From contig NZ_BMSA01000006.1 of NCBI RefSeq assembly GCF_014648915.1, positions 1 to 64,000 on the forward strand: a stretch of 64,000 nucleotides of DNA, given 5' to 3'. Source of the DNA: Streptomyces phaeofaciens (GTDB lineage: Bacteria > Actinomycetota > Actinomycetes > Streptomycetales > Streptomycetaceae). Below, in pieces: positions 24,336 to 35,653 of the stretch. The notes under the pieces are model-generated. The model had not been told where the DNA came from, did not search any database, and saw nothing but the letters and a program-made list of their open reading frames with translations. Numbering within the stretch: position 1 is the stretch's first letter; each line of letters starts with the position of its first letter. A program made the translations under genes and the position numbers.

Positions 24336-25465
24336 ATCCGCCACCACTCGCGGTCCGACCGTGCGGCGACACTGCCCGAGGCGTCGTACACCGTGACGAT
24401 CCGGTCGTCCCCGTCCACGGAGAGGAACGCCGGTATGTCCTTCCTGGCGAGCGGTGTGCTCGCGTACCAGATGCCCCACCCGGGACTGCCCGCCAGGACG
24501 AGGACCTTCGCGGTGGTGCTGCCGCCGTCGCCGTCGCGGACCTCGACGCGGCCCGGCTCGCCGTTCAGGCCGTGGAAGAGGCCCGACAGGAAGAGCCCGC
24601 CGTTCACGCTGTCCACCCGGAGGGAGACACCCGGTTCGTCGAGTTCGTCGAGCGGGCGGTCGTCGTCGTTCCCGGGGAGGGGCACCGACCAGTGCCCTCC
24701 GTCGGCCGTCAGCCACAGCCGTACCTGCGTCCCGACCGGCACCCGCTCGCCCGGCGCCACGATCCGGATCGGGCTCGTGGCCGTACGACCGCCGTCCCCC
24801 GGCCGGTCGCCGGACGTCCCGCCTTGCGCACCGCCGCCTGCGAGACGGTCGGCGCCGAGGAGGGCGACGGGGGTGAGCAGCGCCGCGCAGGCGGCCGAGG
24901 TGACGGCGAGGCGGCGTCGTCGCCGGCTGCGGCCCTCCGCCCGGAGGCCGGCCAGCGGTACTTCGGTCGGGACCAGGTCCCCGGCGGCGCGGGTGAACGC
25001 CTCGCGCAGCTGCCCGAGGTCGGTGCCGGCCTCCTTCAGACCCTGTCGGGCATGGGCACGCACCGCCCCCGCCGAGCAGCCCAGCAACTGGGCGATCTCC
25101 GCGTCCGCCAGCCCCTCCCAGACCCGCAGCACCACGACGGCCCGACGGCGCGCGGCCCGCCGTCCGCGCGGCCGGCGCAGGTGGGTGCGCACCAGGCAGC
25201 GCCGCACATGGAAGTCCACGTCGTTGCGCGGAACGCGGCGCCACCGCGCGCACATCCGCACCAGCGTTCTCCGCGCCAGTTCCTCCGCGGCACCGGGGTC
25301 GTCGGTGAGCAGCCGGGCGGTGACGACCAGCCGGGACCAGTGCGTCCGGGCGTACGTGGCGAAGTCATGGCCGGCGGGGAGTACGGGGGGTACGGGGAGT
25401 ACGTCGGGGGTGGGTGGCACGTGGGCGGTCCTTCGGCTCGGGAACTCGGTCGTGGCCGGACGCAT
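24332..25465 (-). CDS. SigE-type sigma-factor-like protein fused to a membrane and extracytoplasmic domain
   Basis: A 377-residue protein. Residues ~34-95 resemble sigma-70 region 2 (FATYARTHWSRLVVTARLLT, then EELARRTLVRMCARW). Residues ~108-140 are region 4 with helix-turn-helix (LADAEIAQLLGCSAGAVRAH). A transmembrane helix lies at ~186-206, and an outer domain of ~165 residues (GERVPVGTQVRLWLTADG; DREWWRI at the end) follows. SigE-family sigma factors in Streptomyces often have the anti-sigma gene next door; here sensor and sigma regions seem to be in one chain. The gene is upstream of, and overlaps, the decayed PBP gene. The start at 25465 avoids a long unlikely N-terminal extension. Confidence 0.78.
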   Translation of the reverse strand: MRPATTEFPSRRTAHVPPTPDVLPVPPVLPAGHDFATYARTHWSRLVVTARLLTDDPGAAEELARRTLVRMCARWRRVPRNDVDFHVRRCLVRTHLRRPRGRRAARRRAVVVLRVWEGLADAEIAQLLGCSAGAVRAHARQGLKEAGTDLGQLREAFTRAAGDLVPTEVPLAGLRAEGRSRRRRRLAVTSAACAALLTPVALLGADRLAGGGAQGGTSGDRPGDGGRTATSPIRIVAPGERVPVGTQVRLWLTADGGHWSVPLPGNDDDRPLDELDEPGVSLRVDSVNGGLFLSGLFHGLNGEPGRVEVRDGDGGSTTAKVLVLAGSPGWGIWYASTPLARKDIPAFLSVDGDDRIVTVYDASGSVAARSDREWWRI

Positions 25466-25682
25466 GGGGCCGTCCGTCCTGGTCGGGCAACCGTTCGGTC
25501 GTGCAAGTAGGTTGAGCAGGCAGCGAGCCGACACCGTTAGGGAAGAGGGAGCCTGGAACCCGTGTGCGCCGTCTTCCCGGTGAGGTGCGCTTCGTTGGAT
25601 GCGACCTGCGCGACCGACGGGACCTGTACGCACGGCGGAGGTGGCCAGGTTGCAAGGAAAGGGCAGAGATTCCGGTGGGGGC

Positions 25683-26219
25683 ATGACCGAGGACGAGTTC
25701 GACGCTTTCTACGCGACCGCGTTCCCCCGGCTGACCGGACAGCTCTACGCCTTCACCGGAGACCACGGCGAGGCCCAGGACGTCGTTCAGGAGGCGTTCG
25801 TACGGGCCTGGGACCGGCGACAGCACTTCCTGTCGGACAGCGCTCCCGAGGCGTGGATCCGCACCGTGGCCATGCGGCTGGCGGTGAGCCGCTGGCGGCG
25901 GGCGAGGCGCTGGCTGGAACTCGTCCGGCGCACTCCGCCGCCCGACTCCACCCCGGGACCGGGCCCTGAGCACACCGCGCTCGTGGCCGCGCTGCGCGAA
26001 CTGCCCCCGGCACAGCGGATGGCGATCGTCCTGCACCATTTGTGCGACCTGAGTGTGGAGCAGGTAGCCTCCGACACCGGCGCGCCCGTGGGGACGGTCA
26101 AGGCGAGGCTGTCCCGGGGGCGCGCGGCGCTGGCGAAGCGACTCGCGGGGGACGAGGCCGACGGGCACGACGACGAGGCCGACGGGCCGGTCCGGAAGGA
26201 GAGCCGCCGTGTCCGATGA
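25683..26219 (+). CDS. SigE-family ECF sigma factor
   Basis: A 178-residue ECF sigma factor. Region 2 spans ~8-75 (DEFDAFYATAFPRLTGQLYAFTGDHGEAQDVVQEAFVRAW). Region 4 spans ~108-160 (LPPAQRMAIVLHHLCDLSVEQVASDTG, TVKARLSRGRAAL). ATG 25683 follows a G-rich site, and the upstream in-frame extension is not Streptomyces-like. It overlaps the start of the next gene by 11 bp, so the membrane protein encoded there is probably its anti-sigma partner. It is divergent from the sigma-fusion gene at 24332-25465. Confidence 0.88.
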   Translation: MTEDEFDAFYATAFPRLTGQLYAFTGDHGEAQDVVQEAFVRAWDRRQHFLSDSAPEAWIRTVAMRLAVSRWRRARRWLELVRRTPPPDSTPGPGPEHTALVAALRELPPAQRMAIVLHHLCDLSVEQVASDTGAPVGTVKARLSRGRAALAKRLAGDEADGHDDEADGPVRKESRRVR

Positions 26220-26967
26220 ACTTTCCGCCGCGCTGCGTGAGTTGGCCGCCGACCGGGAGACCGCCCCGACCGTGGCGGGCCCCGCGATCCGGGCCCGGGC
26301 GATGCGCCGCCGGCGCCGCCGCCGTGCCGCCGCGGCCCTGGGTGCGGGGACGACGGCCCTCGCGCTGCTGGGCTTCGCCCTGACCCTGAGTTTCGGCGAG
26401 GACCCGGACCACCCGGACCGCTCGGCCGGGCGGGGAACCTCCGCCGTGACACCGCCGGGTTCCGTCCCGCCGTCGACGGCCACCCCGGCACCCGTCTCCG
26501 GCGCGCTCGACCTGCCCGGGAGTGATCTCACGTTCGGCGGCCGGGTGATGCCGATCCTCTCGACCTTCGACCTCACCCCCGGGACCACGGGCACGACCTC
26601 GATGACGGTGGTCGCGAAGCCGGTCCGGATGGCGCTGGCCGTCGACGTGGTCTCCGAGGGCCGCACCGTGGTGAACGTGGCGCACGCGGTCGAGCTCGAC
26701 GGGGAGGGCGGCCCGCTCTACGTCGGTACCTTTCCCCCGGACATCGAGGCCCGGGGGGACTACGGCGTCCGGGGCGGCGTGATCGCCCTCGGCGCCGAGG
26801 ACGCACGGTGGTTCCACGCCCGGATCAGCCTCGGCGACAGCATCTCGGTGACGCTCGGCCCGGTACCGACGGCCACCCCCTCGGGCGCTGTCACGGCACC
26901 CGCTGTCACGGCACCCGGCGCCGCGGCGTACCCGACCGACTCGGCTCAGGCACTCGGACCGGACTGA
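26209..26967 (+). CDS. Membrane protein, probable anti-sigma partner
   Basis: A 252-residue protein from GTG 26209, overlapping the sigma gene by 11 bp. The N-terminal ~40 residues are cytoplasmic and end in a run of arginines (RAMRRRRRRRAAAA). One membrane helix lies at ~42-62. A Thr/Pro-rich linker and an outer beta domain (~95-225) follow, and the tail repeats TAPAVTAPGA. Translational coupling with the sigma gene and the topology suggest anti-sigma or co-sensor function, although no ZAS zinc motif is visible. Confidence 0.72.
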   Translation: MSDELSAALRELAADRETAPTVAGPAIRARAMRRRRRRRAAAALGAGTTALALLGFALTLSFGEDPDHPDRSAGRGTSAVTPPGSVPPSTATPAPVSGALDLPGSDLTFGGRVMPILSTFDLTPGTTGTTSMTVVAKPVRMALAVDVVSEGRTVVNVAHAVELDGEGGPLYVGTFPPDIEARGDYGVRGGVIALGAEDARWFHARISLGDSISVTLGPVPTATPSGAVTAPAVTAPGAAAYPTDSAQALGPD

Positions 26968-27056
26968 GCAGGTGGGCGGCCCCGACGGGGCTGTCGGTGG
27001 CCCGTACTAACGTGCCCGCAGCGTTCGGTCGATGTTGTACGCCGTGAGGAGCCACG

Positions 27057-27863
27057 ATGCCCGCAGACGCACCCGAGCTGTCCGTGAAGGATCTGCGCAC
27101 CCTGATACCGGAGTACGCGGACCTCGCCCGGCAGGCCGTCCTCCTCAACCCGGAGCCCGGCGACCCCGGGGTGCGGGAGAGCTCGCTGGGCGGCGCACCG
27201 CTGTGGCCCGCGGACGAGCCGTGGCCGTACTGCGCGCAGGAGGACCACTGGACGTACGGGTCCGACCCGCGCAACCGCACCGAGTTCCTCCCGGGGGCGG
27301 TGCCGATGGTGCCGATCCTCCAGCTGTTCGCCCGGGACGTGCCGGGGCTGGAGTTCCCGGAGGGGAAGGATCTGCTTCAGGTGGTGTGGTGCGCGCTGAT
27401 CCATGAGCAGGATTCCGGGCCGGTGGAACCGCGGCTGTACTGGCGCGACGAGGCGGAGGTCGTGGCGGGAGGGCTGCTGTCCGAGGTGCCCGTGGCGGGC
27501 GAGGGGGAGTTCGACCCGGACAACGTGCCGGAGCCGTCGACGTTGTCGCCGAGCACCGCGCAGGACGGTCCGAGGTGGCTCGATCTGCCCCAGGACCTGC
27601 GGGAGACCTGGGAACCTCGTCTCCGGCTGCCGACGGGCGGCTCCTCGTGGCCGCCCGACTCCAACGTCATCGCGACGAAGGCCGGCGGCTGGCCCGCCTG
27701 GACGCAGCCCGCCCACTGGCCGGACTGCGCGTGCGGGCACCGTATGGAGCACCTGCTGACCGTCACCGGCGACATCCGGCTGGGCGACTGCGGCGGCGTC
27801 TACTTCTTCCACTGCCGCCGGTGCCCCGGCCTCCCGTGGGACTGGCGCTTCGACTGCCACTGA
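27057..27863 (+). CDS. DUF1963-like (YwqG-type) protein
   Basis: A 268-residue cytosolic protein. The N-terminal half has SSLGGAPLWPADEPWPYC, the typical DUF1963/YwqG opening. The C-terminal 50 residues carry CACGHRMEHLL and FFHCRRCPGLPW, four or more cysteines that may bind zinc. The family has no firm function and is widespread in Streptomyces. It has an own promoter gap on the left and a strong terminator on the right. Confidence 0.7.
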   Translation: MPADAPELSVKDLRTLIPEYADLARQAVLLNPEPGDPGVRESSLGGAPLWPADEPWPYCAQEDHWTYGSDPRNRTEFLPGAVPMVPILQLFARDVPGLEFPEGKDLLQVVWCALIHEQDSGPVEPRLYWRDEAEVVAGGLLSEVPVAGEGEFDPDNVPEPSTLSPSTAQDGPRWLDLPQDLRETWEPRLRLPTGGSSWPPDSNVIATKAGGWPAWTQPAHWPDCACGHRMEHLLTVTGDIRLGDCGGVYFFHCRRCPGLPWDWRFDCH

Positions 27864-27980
27864 CAGCGTTCGCGGTGCACCTGCCCGGCCGGTCACGGGC
27901 TTAGGCCGGGTCCGCAAAGTCCCGTCTGGCTCGCCACTTTGCGGACACGACCTGGCGGGTCGCCGGCACGAGGTCGTGCA

Positions 27981-28015
27981 GAAGGGCCCCGGCCGCTCGG
28001 CGGTCGGGGCCCTTC
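27981..28015. terminator. Two-way terminator between convergent genes
   Basis: GAAGGGCCCCGGCCG and CGGTCGGGGCCCTTC form a long hairpin between the stop of the DUF1963-like gene and that of the Yip1-family gene. Confidence 0.8.
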
Positions 28016-28035
28016 TGGGTGCGGGGATCTGCCGG

Positions 28036-29073
28036 CTAGAACGTGCCCAGCTTCACGATCGACAGCAGGGCGATCAGCTGGATCGCCGACGCGCCCAGGG
28101 CCTTCGGCCAGGGGATGTCGTGGGAGCGGCTGACCATCAGGGTGAGCAGGGCGCCGGCGGCCACCCAGGTGGCCCAGCCGAGGAGTTGTACGAACGACGC
28201 GTCGCCGCCGAAGAACATCGCGACGATCAGACGCGGGGTGTCGGTGAGGGACGCGATCAGCATGGAGAGGCCGACCGTCGGCTGCCAGGCGCCGTTGCCG
28301 CCGAGCTGGCGGGCCACGGTGTGCGTGACCACGCCCAGGACGAGGAACGACACCACCATCGCGACGGCCGTCGTCAGGACGATCGGGATCGCGTTGGAGA
28401 GCGTCGCGTTTATCGCGTCCGTGCGGGCGGTGTCGAAGCCGAAGACCGCGAGCAGGCCGTAGAGGAACGTGACGACGAAGGCGGGGCCCCACATCGTGTA
28501 GTCCCGCATCTGGAGGAACGTCCGGTCGGGGGACGTGACGATGCCCCGCAGCAGGTCCTTCCAGTGCAGGCGCGGGCCGATCGGGCCGGCGGGCGGCGTC
28601 GCGCCCGCGTGGTACGTCTCGCCGCGGCCGTAGTCCTGCCCGCCCTGGGCGTACGGGTCGTGGTCGTCGATCGAGAACGCCTGGGTGTGACCCGGGTTGT
28701 TGGCCGCGTACGGGTCCGGGTTGCCGTGTCCGCCGGGGCCGGGCGGGTAGCCGCCGTCGCCGAAGTACTCCGGCTCACCGCCCTGACCGCCGTGCCCGCC
28801 CCGACCGCCCTGCCCGCCGCCGTTCGCCGACGGCCAGCCGCCACCGCCGCTGCCGCCACCGCCCGGTCCGCCGTACGGCGGCTGCTGCTGTCCGCCGCGG
28901 TACTGCGGACGCTGCTGCGGGTACGGCTGCTGCGCCTGCGGGTAGCCGTACGACGGCCCCGCGGGCCCGGCCGACGGTCCCTGGGGCGCCTGCTGCCCGT
29001 ACGGAGGGTGTTGCGGTCGCGCTTGCGGGGCGCGGTCGTTCCGTCCGCCGCGTCCGATCCTGAATCCAGCCAC
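28036..29073 (-). CDS. Yip1-family membrane protein with Gln/Gly/Pro-rich N-terminus
   Basis: A 345-residue protein when started at GTG 29073 (VAGFRIGRGGRND). An upstream ATG at 29154 would add 27 residues. Residues ~1-150 are low-complexity, rich in Gly, Pro, Gln and Tyr. Residues ~155-345 form a Yip1 domain with five hydrophobic helices (LLRGIVTSPDRTFLQMRDY begins it). Actinobacterial Yip1 proteins have no settled role; they are integral membrane proteins and this N-terminus is likely cytoplasmic and disordered. Confidence 0.8.
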   Translation of the reverse strand: MAGFRIGRGGRNDRAPQARPQHPPYGQQAPQGPSAGPAGPSYGYPQAQQPYPQQRPQYRGGQQQPPYGGPGGGGSGGGGWPSANGGGQGGRGGHGGQGGEPEYFGDGGYPPGPGGHGNPDPYAANNPGHTQAFSIDDHDPYAQGGQDYGRGETYHAGATPPAGPIGPRLHWKDLLRGIVTSPDRTFLQMRDYTMWGPAFVVTFLYGLLAVFGFDTARTDAINATLSNAIPIVLTTAVAMVVSFLVLGVVTHTVARQLGGNGAWQPTVGLSMLIASLTDTPRLIVAMFFGGDASFVQLLGWATWVAAGALLTLMVSRSHDIPWPKALGASAIQLIALLSIVKLGTF

Positions 29074-29322
29074 GTCATCGAACGTACCTGGTCCCGGAGA
29101 GTGACGTGCCGGGGCGGGGCTCCCTGACCGGGCTTTGCTGCCGAGCTGTGACATCCCCTAAGGGACATCCGAGGGACGGCCCCGGGGTCGTCCGCCCTTG
29201 CGGACGGCGTGAGTTCGGCCCGGCACCCGTGGCGGTCGCGGCCGCCGCGGCCGTGCGGCGGGAACGGTGACGCCCCCGTGCCGGCGGGGCACGGGGGCGT
29301 CATCGGGAAAGGCGGCCGGAGG

Positions 29323-31599
29323 TCACTTCACCGGCTGCGGCTCCGGCTCGTTCTCCGTCTCCGACTCGCCCGCCGGGGGCTCGTCGTCGACCGGGGTCCG
29401 CACGGACTCCAGGAGCAGCTGGGCGACGTCCACGACCTGGATGGACTCCTTGGCCTTGCCGTCGTTCTTCTTGCCGTTCACGGAGTCGGTGAGCATCACG
29501 AGGCAGAACGGGCAGGCGGTCGAGACGATGTCCGGGTTCAGGGACAGCGCCTCGTCGACGCGCTCGTTGTTGATGCGCTTGCCGATCCGCTCCTCCATCC
29601 ACATCCGTGCACCGCCGGCGCCGCAGCAGAAGCCACGCTCCTTGTGGCGGTGCATCTCCTGCTGGCGCAGGCCCGGGACGGCGGTCATGATCTCGCGCGG
29701 CGGCGTGTAGATCTTGTTGTGGCGGCCCAGGTAGCAGGGGTCGTGGTACGTGATGATGCCCTCGACCGGGGTCACCGGGATCAGCTTGCCCTCGTCCACC
29801 AGGTGCTGGAGCAGCTGGGTGTGGTGGATGACCTCGTAGTCGCCGCCGAGCTGCGGGTACTCGTTGCCGATCGTGTTGAGGCAGTGCGGGCAGGTGGCGA
29901 CGATCTTCTTGGCCGACTTCGGCTTCTTGGTCGACTCGTCCTCGTCATCCTCGCCGAAGGCCATGTTCAGCGCCGCCACGTTCTCCATGCCGAGCTCCTG
30001 GAACAGGGGCTCGTTGCCGAGGCGGCGGGCGGAGTCACCGGTGCACTTCTCGTCGCCGCCCATGATCGCGAACTTCACGCCCGCGATGTGGAGGAGTTCG
30101 GCGAACGCCTTCGTGGTCTTCTTGGCGCGGTCCTCGAGGGCGCCCGCACAGCCGACCCAGTACAGGTACTCGACCTCGGAGAGGTCCTCGATGTCCTTGC
30201 CGACGACCGGCACCTCGAAGTCGACTTCCTTGAGCCACTCCAGGCGCTGCTTCTTGGCGAGGCCCCAGGGGTTGCCCTTCTTCTCCAGGTTCTTGAGCAT
30301 GGTGCCCGCCTCGGACGGGAACGCGCTCTCGATCATGACCTGGTAGCGGCGCATGTCGACGATGTGATCGACGTGCTCGATGTCCACCGGGCACTGCTCG
30401 ACGCAGGCGCCGCAGGTGGTGCAGGACCACAGGACGTCCGGGTCGATGACGCCGTTCTCCTCGGCGGTGCCGATGAGGGGGCGCTCGGCCTCGGCGAGGG
30501 CGGCCGCGGGAACGTCCTTGAGCTGCTCCTCGGACGCCTTCTCCTCGCCCTCCATGGTCTTGCCGCCACCCGCGAGCAGGTAGGGCGCCTTGGCGTGGGC
30601 GTGGTCGCGCAGCGACATGATCAGCAGCTTGGGGGAGAGCGGCTTGCCGGTGTTCCAGGCGGGGCACTGCGACTGGCAGCGGCCGCACTCGGTGCAGGTG
30701 GAGAAGTCGAGCAGGCCCTTCCAGGAGAACTGCTCGACCTGGGAGACACCGAAGACGTCGTCGTCACCGGGGTCGGTGAAGTCGATCGGCTTGCCGCCGG
30801 AGGTCATCGGCTGGAGGCCGCCGAGGGCGGTCCCGCCGGTCGCCTCGCGCTTGAACCAGATGTTCGGGAACGCCAGGAACCGGTGCCAGGCCACGCCCAT
30901 GTTGGTGTTGAGCGAGACCACGATCATCCAGATGAACGAGGTGCTGATCTTCACCATCGCGGTGAAGTAGATCAGGTTCTGGAGGACGCCGACGCTCAGT
31001 CCCTTGAAGGCCAGGACCAGCGGGTACGAGGCGAAGTACGCGGCCTCGTAGTGCTCCACGTGGTGGATCGCACCCTCCAGGCCGCGCAGCACGTAGATGG
31101 CGAGGCCGATGGTGAGGATGACGTACTCGACGAAGTAGGCCTGGCCGGCCTTGGAGCCCGCGAAGCGGGACTTGCGGCCCGGGCGGGACGGCAGGTTCAG
31201 CAGACGGATCGCGATGAGGACGGCGATGCCGAGGATCGTCATCACGCCGATGAACTCGATGTAGAGCTCGAACGGCAGGAAGCCGCCGATGACGGGCAGG
31301 GTCCAGTCGGCCTCGAACAGCTGGCCGAAGGCCTGTGCGAGGGTCGGCGGCAGGGTCAGGAAGCCGACCGCCACGAACCAGTGCGCGACACCCACGATGC
31401 CCCAGCGGTTCATCCGGGTGTGGCCGAGGAACTCCCGTACCAGGGTCACGCTGCGCGCGTAGGGGTTGTCCGTCCGGACGCCGGCCGGAACCGGCTGGCC
31501 GAGTTTGAAGAACCGGACGAACTGACCGATGGCGCGTGCGAGCAGCGCGACGCCGACCACGGTCAGGACCAGCGACACGATGATCGCGGCGAGTTGCAT
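29323..31599 (-). CDS. Fe-S oxidoreductase, heterodisulfide reductase-like membrane protein
   Basis: A 758-residue protein. ATG (31599) with GAGGAG upstream is preferred to the longer frame. The N-terminal ~280 residues hold six or so membrane helices with histidines, like NarI/HdrE haem b subunits. Two 4Fe-4S motifs follow: CTECGRCQSQCP and CTTCGACVEQCP. Two CCG-type cysteine modules end the protein (GCAGALEDR...KCTGD and HDPCYLGRH...RGFCCGAGG). It probably passes electrons between a quinone-type pool and a soluble donor, as in the Hdr/GlpC-like family; the partner is not known. The tail is acidic and disordered. It stands alone, divergent from the MraY-like gene. Confidence 0.88.
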   Translation of the reverse strand: MQLAAIIVSLVLTVVGVALLARAIGQFVRFFKLGQPVPAGVRTDNPYARSVTLVREFLGHTRMNRWGIVGVAHWFVAVGFLTLPPTLAQAFGQLFEADWTLPVIGGFLPFELYIEFIGVMTILGIAVLIAIRLLNLPSRPGRKSRFAGSKAGQAYFVEYVILTIGLAIYVLRGLEGAIHHVEHYEAAYFASYPLVLAFKGLSVGVLQNLIYFTAMVKISTSFIWMIVVSLNTNMGVAWHRFLAFPNIWFKREATGGTALGGLQPMTSGGKPIDFTDPGDDDVFGVSQVEQFSWKGLLDFSTCTECGRCQSQCPAWNTGKPLSPKLLIMSLRDHAHAKAPYLLAGGGKTMEGEEKASEEQLKDVPAAALAEAERPLIGTAEENGVIDPDVLWSCTTCGACVEQCPVDIEHVDHIVDMRRYQVMIESAFPSEAGTMLKNLEKKGNPWGLAKKQRLEWLKEVDFEVPVVGKDIEDLSEVEYLYWVGCAGALEDRAKKTTKAFAELLHIAGVKFAIMGGDEKCTGDSARRLGNEPLFQELGMENVAALNMAFGEDDEDESTKKPKSAKKIVATCPHCLNTIGNEYPQLGGDYEVIHHTQLLQHLVDEGKLIPVTPVEGIITYHDPCYLGRHNKIYTPPREIMTAVPGLRQQEMHRHKERGFCCGAGGARMWMEERIGKRINNERVDEALSLNPDIVSTACPFCLVMLTDSVNGKKNDGKAKESIQVVDVAQLLLESVRTPVDDEPPAGESETENEPEPQPVK

Positions 31600-31628
31600 G
31601 AGGGGGCTCCTCGGGCCTGCGAGGGACA

Positions 31629-31650
31629 TTACTAAGCGGTAACTTATGCA
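31629..31650 (-). promoter_or_regulatory. Palindromic operator candidate ahead of the Fe-S gene
   Basis: TTACTAAGCGGTAA (31629-31642) is an inverted repeat with 4-bp arms and overlaps a second one, TAAGCGGTAACTTA. It lies about 30 bp upstream of the start codon, where a repressor could sit. No regulator gene is next to it, so the binding protein is not known. Confidence 0.4.
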
Positions 31651-31798
31651 GTCCGTCTGAGACTACCCCCAACCCGCACCGCACTGTAGCTGGCCGAAGG
31701 GTGATCTGAGTCGCTGAGGGTCACCTCAGAGGGGGCTGCCAAAGGGTCACCACTCGGACACGATCCGTTCGTGTTATTCGTGCCAAATTGGTACATTT

Positions 31799-33019
31799 AT
31801 GACTATTTTATATTCCGTGCTCTACGGGATCGCCGCCGCCACCACCGCCCTGTTCCTCTCCGCCGTCCTCGCCGCGCTGCTGCGCGTGCCCGCCCTGCGC
31901 CTCGGGTTCGTCGACCGGCGGCAGCGGCAGCGACGCGTGCCGCTGTCCGGCGGCGTCGCCGTCGTGCTCACCACCTGCCTCGTCGCGGGCGCCGGGGACT
32001 GGTCGGGCATCGCTCCGCTCGGCGCGGACATCGCCGGCCTGGTCGTGGCGGCCGCCGCCGTCGCCGTGCTCGGGCTGATCGCGGACATCTGGCGCCTCAA
32101 GGCGCGCCTCCTCGTCCTCGGTACGGCGATCGCGGCGGCCTTCGTCGTGCCGTACGGCGACACCGGCGTCCTTGCGGGAGCGGCCGCCGTCGGCTGGATC
32201 ACCTTCGTCGCGCTCGCCTTCCGGGCCCTCGACCACGCGGACGGCGTGGCCGGCACGGTCGGGGTGGTCACGGCGTTCGGGGTGGCCGCGTGCGCGGCGT
32301 TCGAGGTGCTGGACGGGCTGGCGGTGCTGCTCAGCGTGCTCGCCGCCGCGCTGACCGGCTTCCTCATGCACAACTGGCCTCCCGCGCGCGTGGCGCTCGG
32401 TGGCTGCGGATCCCTGTTCGCGGGCTTCCTGCTCTCCTCGGCCGCCGTCACCGCGCGCGCGGGGTACGAGGCGGCCGTCGGGGCGGGCGTCCTGTTCGCG
32501 CTCACCGCGGTGGCCGGCGCCGACGCCGTCCTGGTCGTGGTGTCACGGCGGCTGGCCGGACGGCCCCTGCTGCGCGGCGGCCCCGACCACCTCGCCCACC
32601 GGCTGCGGCGGCTCGGCATCACGCCCCAGGGCGCGACCGTGCTGCTCGGCGCCGGGGCCTTCTCGGCGGTGCTCGTCGGGACCCTCGTGCACAGCGGGTG
32701 GGCGGGGGCGCATGCGGTGTGGTGGGTTGCCGGCGGGGTGCTGGCCGTCGTCCTCGGGCTGCTGCGGGTTCCGGCGTACGGGACGGCGGGGCGTGCGCGG
32801 GGACGGGGGCGCCGCGTGCGCGTGCGGAAGGAGAGGGGACGCGCACGCCTGCGCGCGGTGGTCGCCGGGGTGTGCGGGGCGGGTCGCGTCCGGGCTCGCG
32901 CAGGGCGCCCGTCTTCGCCCCCCGCGGTCAATCCGAGTCCGCTGCCGGCCTCCCTGGATCGGGTGACAGTCGTAACAGCCGGGCCGTATCACCGCAGGTC
33001 AGCGCCTCCTTGCGTGTAA
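31799..33019 (+). CDS. MraY/WecA-like membrane protein lacking catalytic aspartates
   Basis: A 406-residue protein with about ten membrane helices (residues ~1-335) and a basic, probably disordered tail. It resembles the polyprenyl-phosphate sugar-1-phosphate transferase family: FVDRRQRQRRVPLSGG matches the opening motif and LDHADGVAG the NxxDG segment. Key acidic residues differ. The DD motif reads GLIADIWRL, and the GDxGS motif reads LGGCGS. HLAHRL replaces the usual HHRL motif. It may have lost or changed its catalysis. Codon 4 (31808-31810) is TTA, so full expression would need bldA tRNA. No ribosome site precedes ATG 31799. GTG 31817 is an alternative start without the TTA codon. Confidence 0.78.
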   Translation: MTILYSVLYGIAAATTALFLSAVLAALLRVPALRLGFVDRRQRQRRVPLSGGVAVVLTTCLVAGAGDWSGIAPLGADIAGLVVAAAAVAVLGLIADIWRLKARLLVLGTAIAAAFVVPYGDTGVLAGAAAVGWITFVALAFRALDHADGVAGTVGVVTAFGVAACAAFEVLDGLAVLLSVLAAALTGFLMHNWPPARVALGGCGSLFAGFLLSSAAVTARAGYEAAVGAGVLFALTAVAGADAVLVVVSRRLAGRPLLRGGPDHLAHRLRRLGITPQGATVLLGAGAFSAVLVGTLVHSGWAGAHAVWWVAGGVLAVVLGLLRVPAYGTAGRARGRGRRVRVRKERGRARLRAVVAGVCGAGRVRARAGRPSSPPAVNPSPLPASLDRVTVVTAGPYHRRSAPPCV

Positions 33020-33032
33020 GGAACGGATAAGA

Positions 33033-35620
<2,588 letters not shown>

Positions 35621-35653
35621 GCTTGAACCGACGCGGAAGGAGGGACGTCGAGG

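Noticed and set aside
22110..25583. 1157-residue open frame on the plus strand
   Set aside because: Antisense to the DUF4232, PBP and sigma-fusion genes. It is Arg/Pro/Gly-rich low-complexity sequence with no motif, which is expected from high-GC third positions.
29209..31635. 808-residue open frame on the plus strand
   Set aside because: Antisense to the Fe-S oxidoreductase, whose cysteine motifs are decisive.
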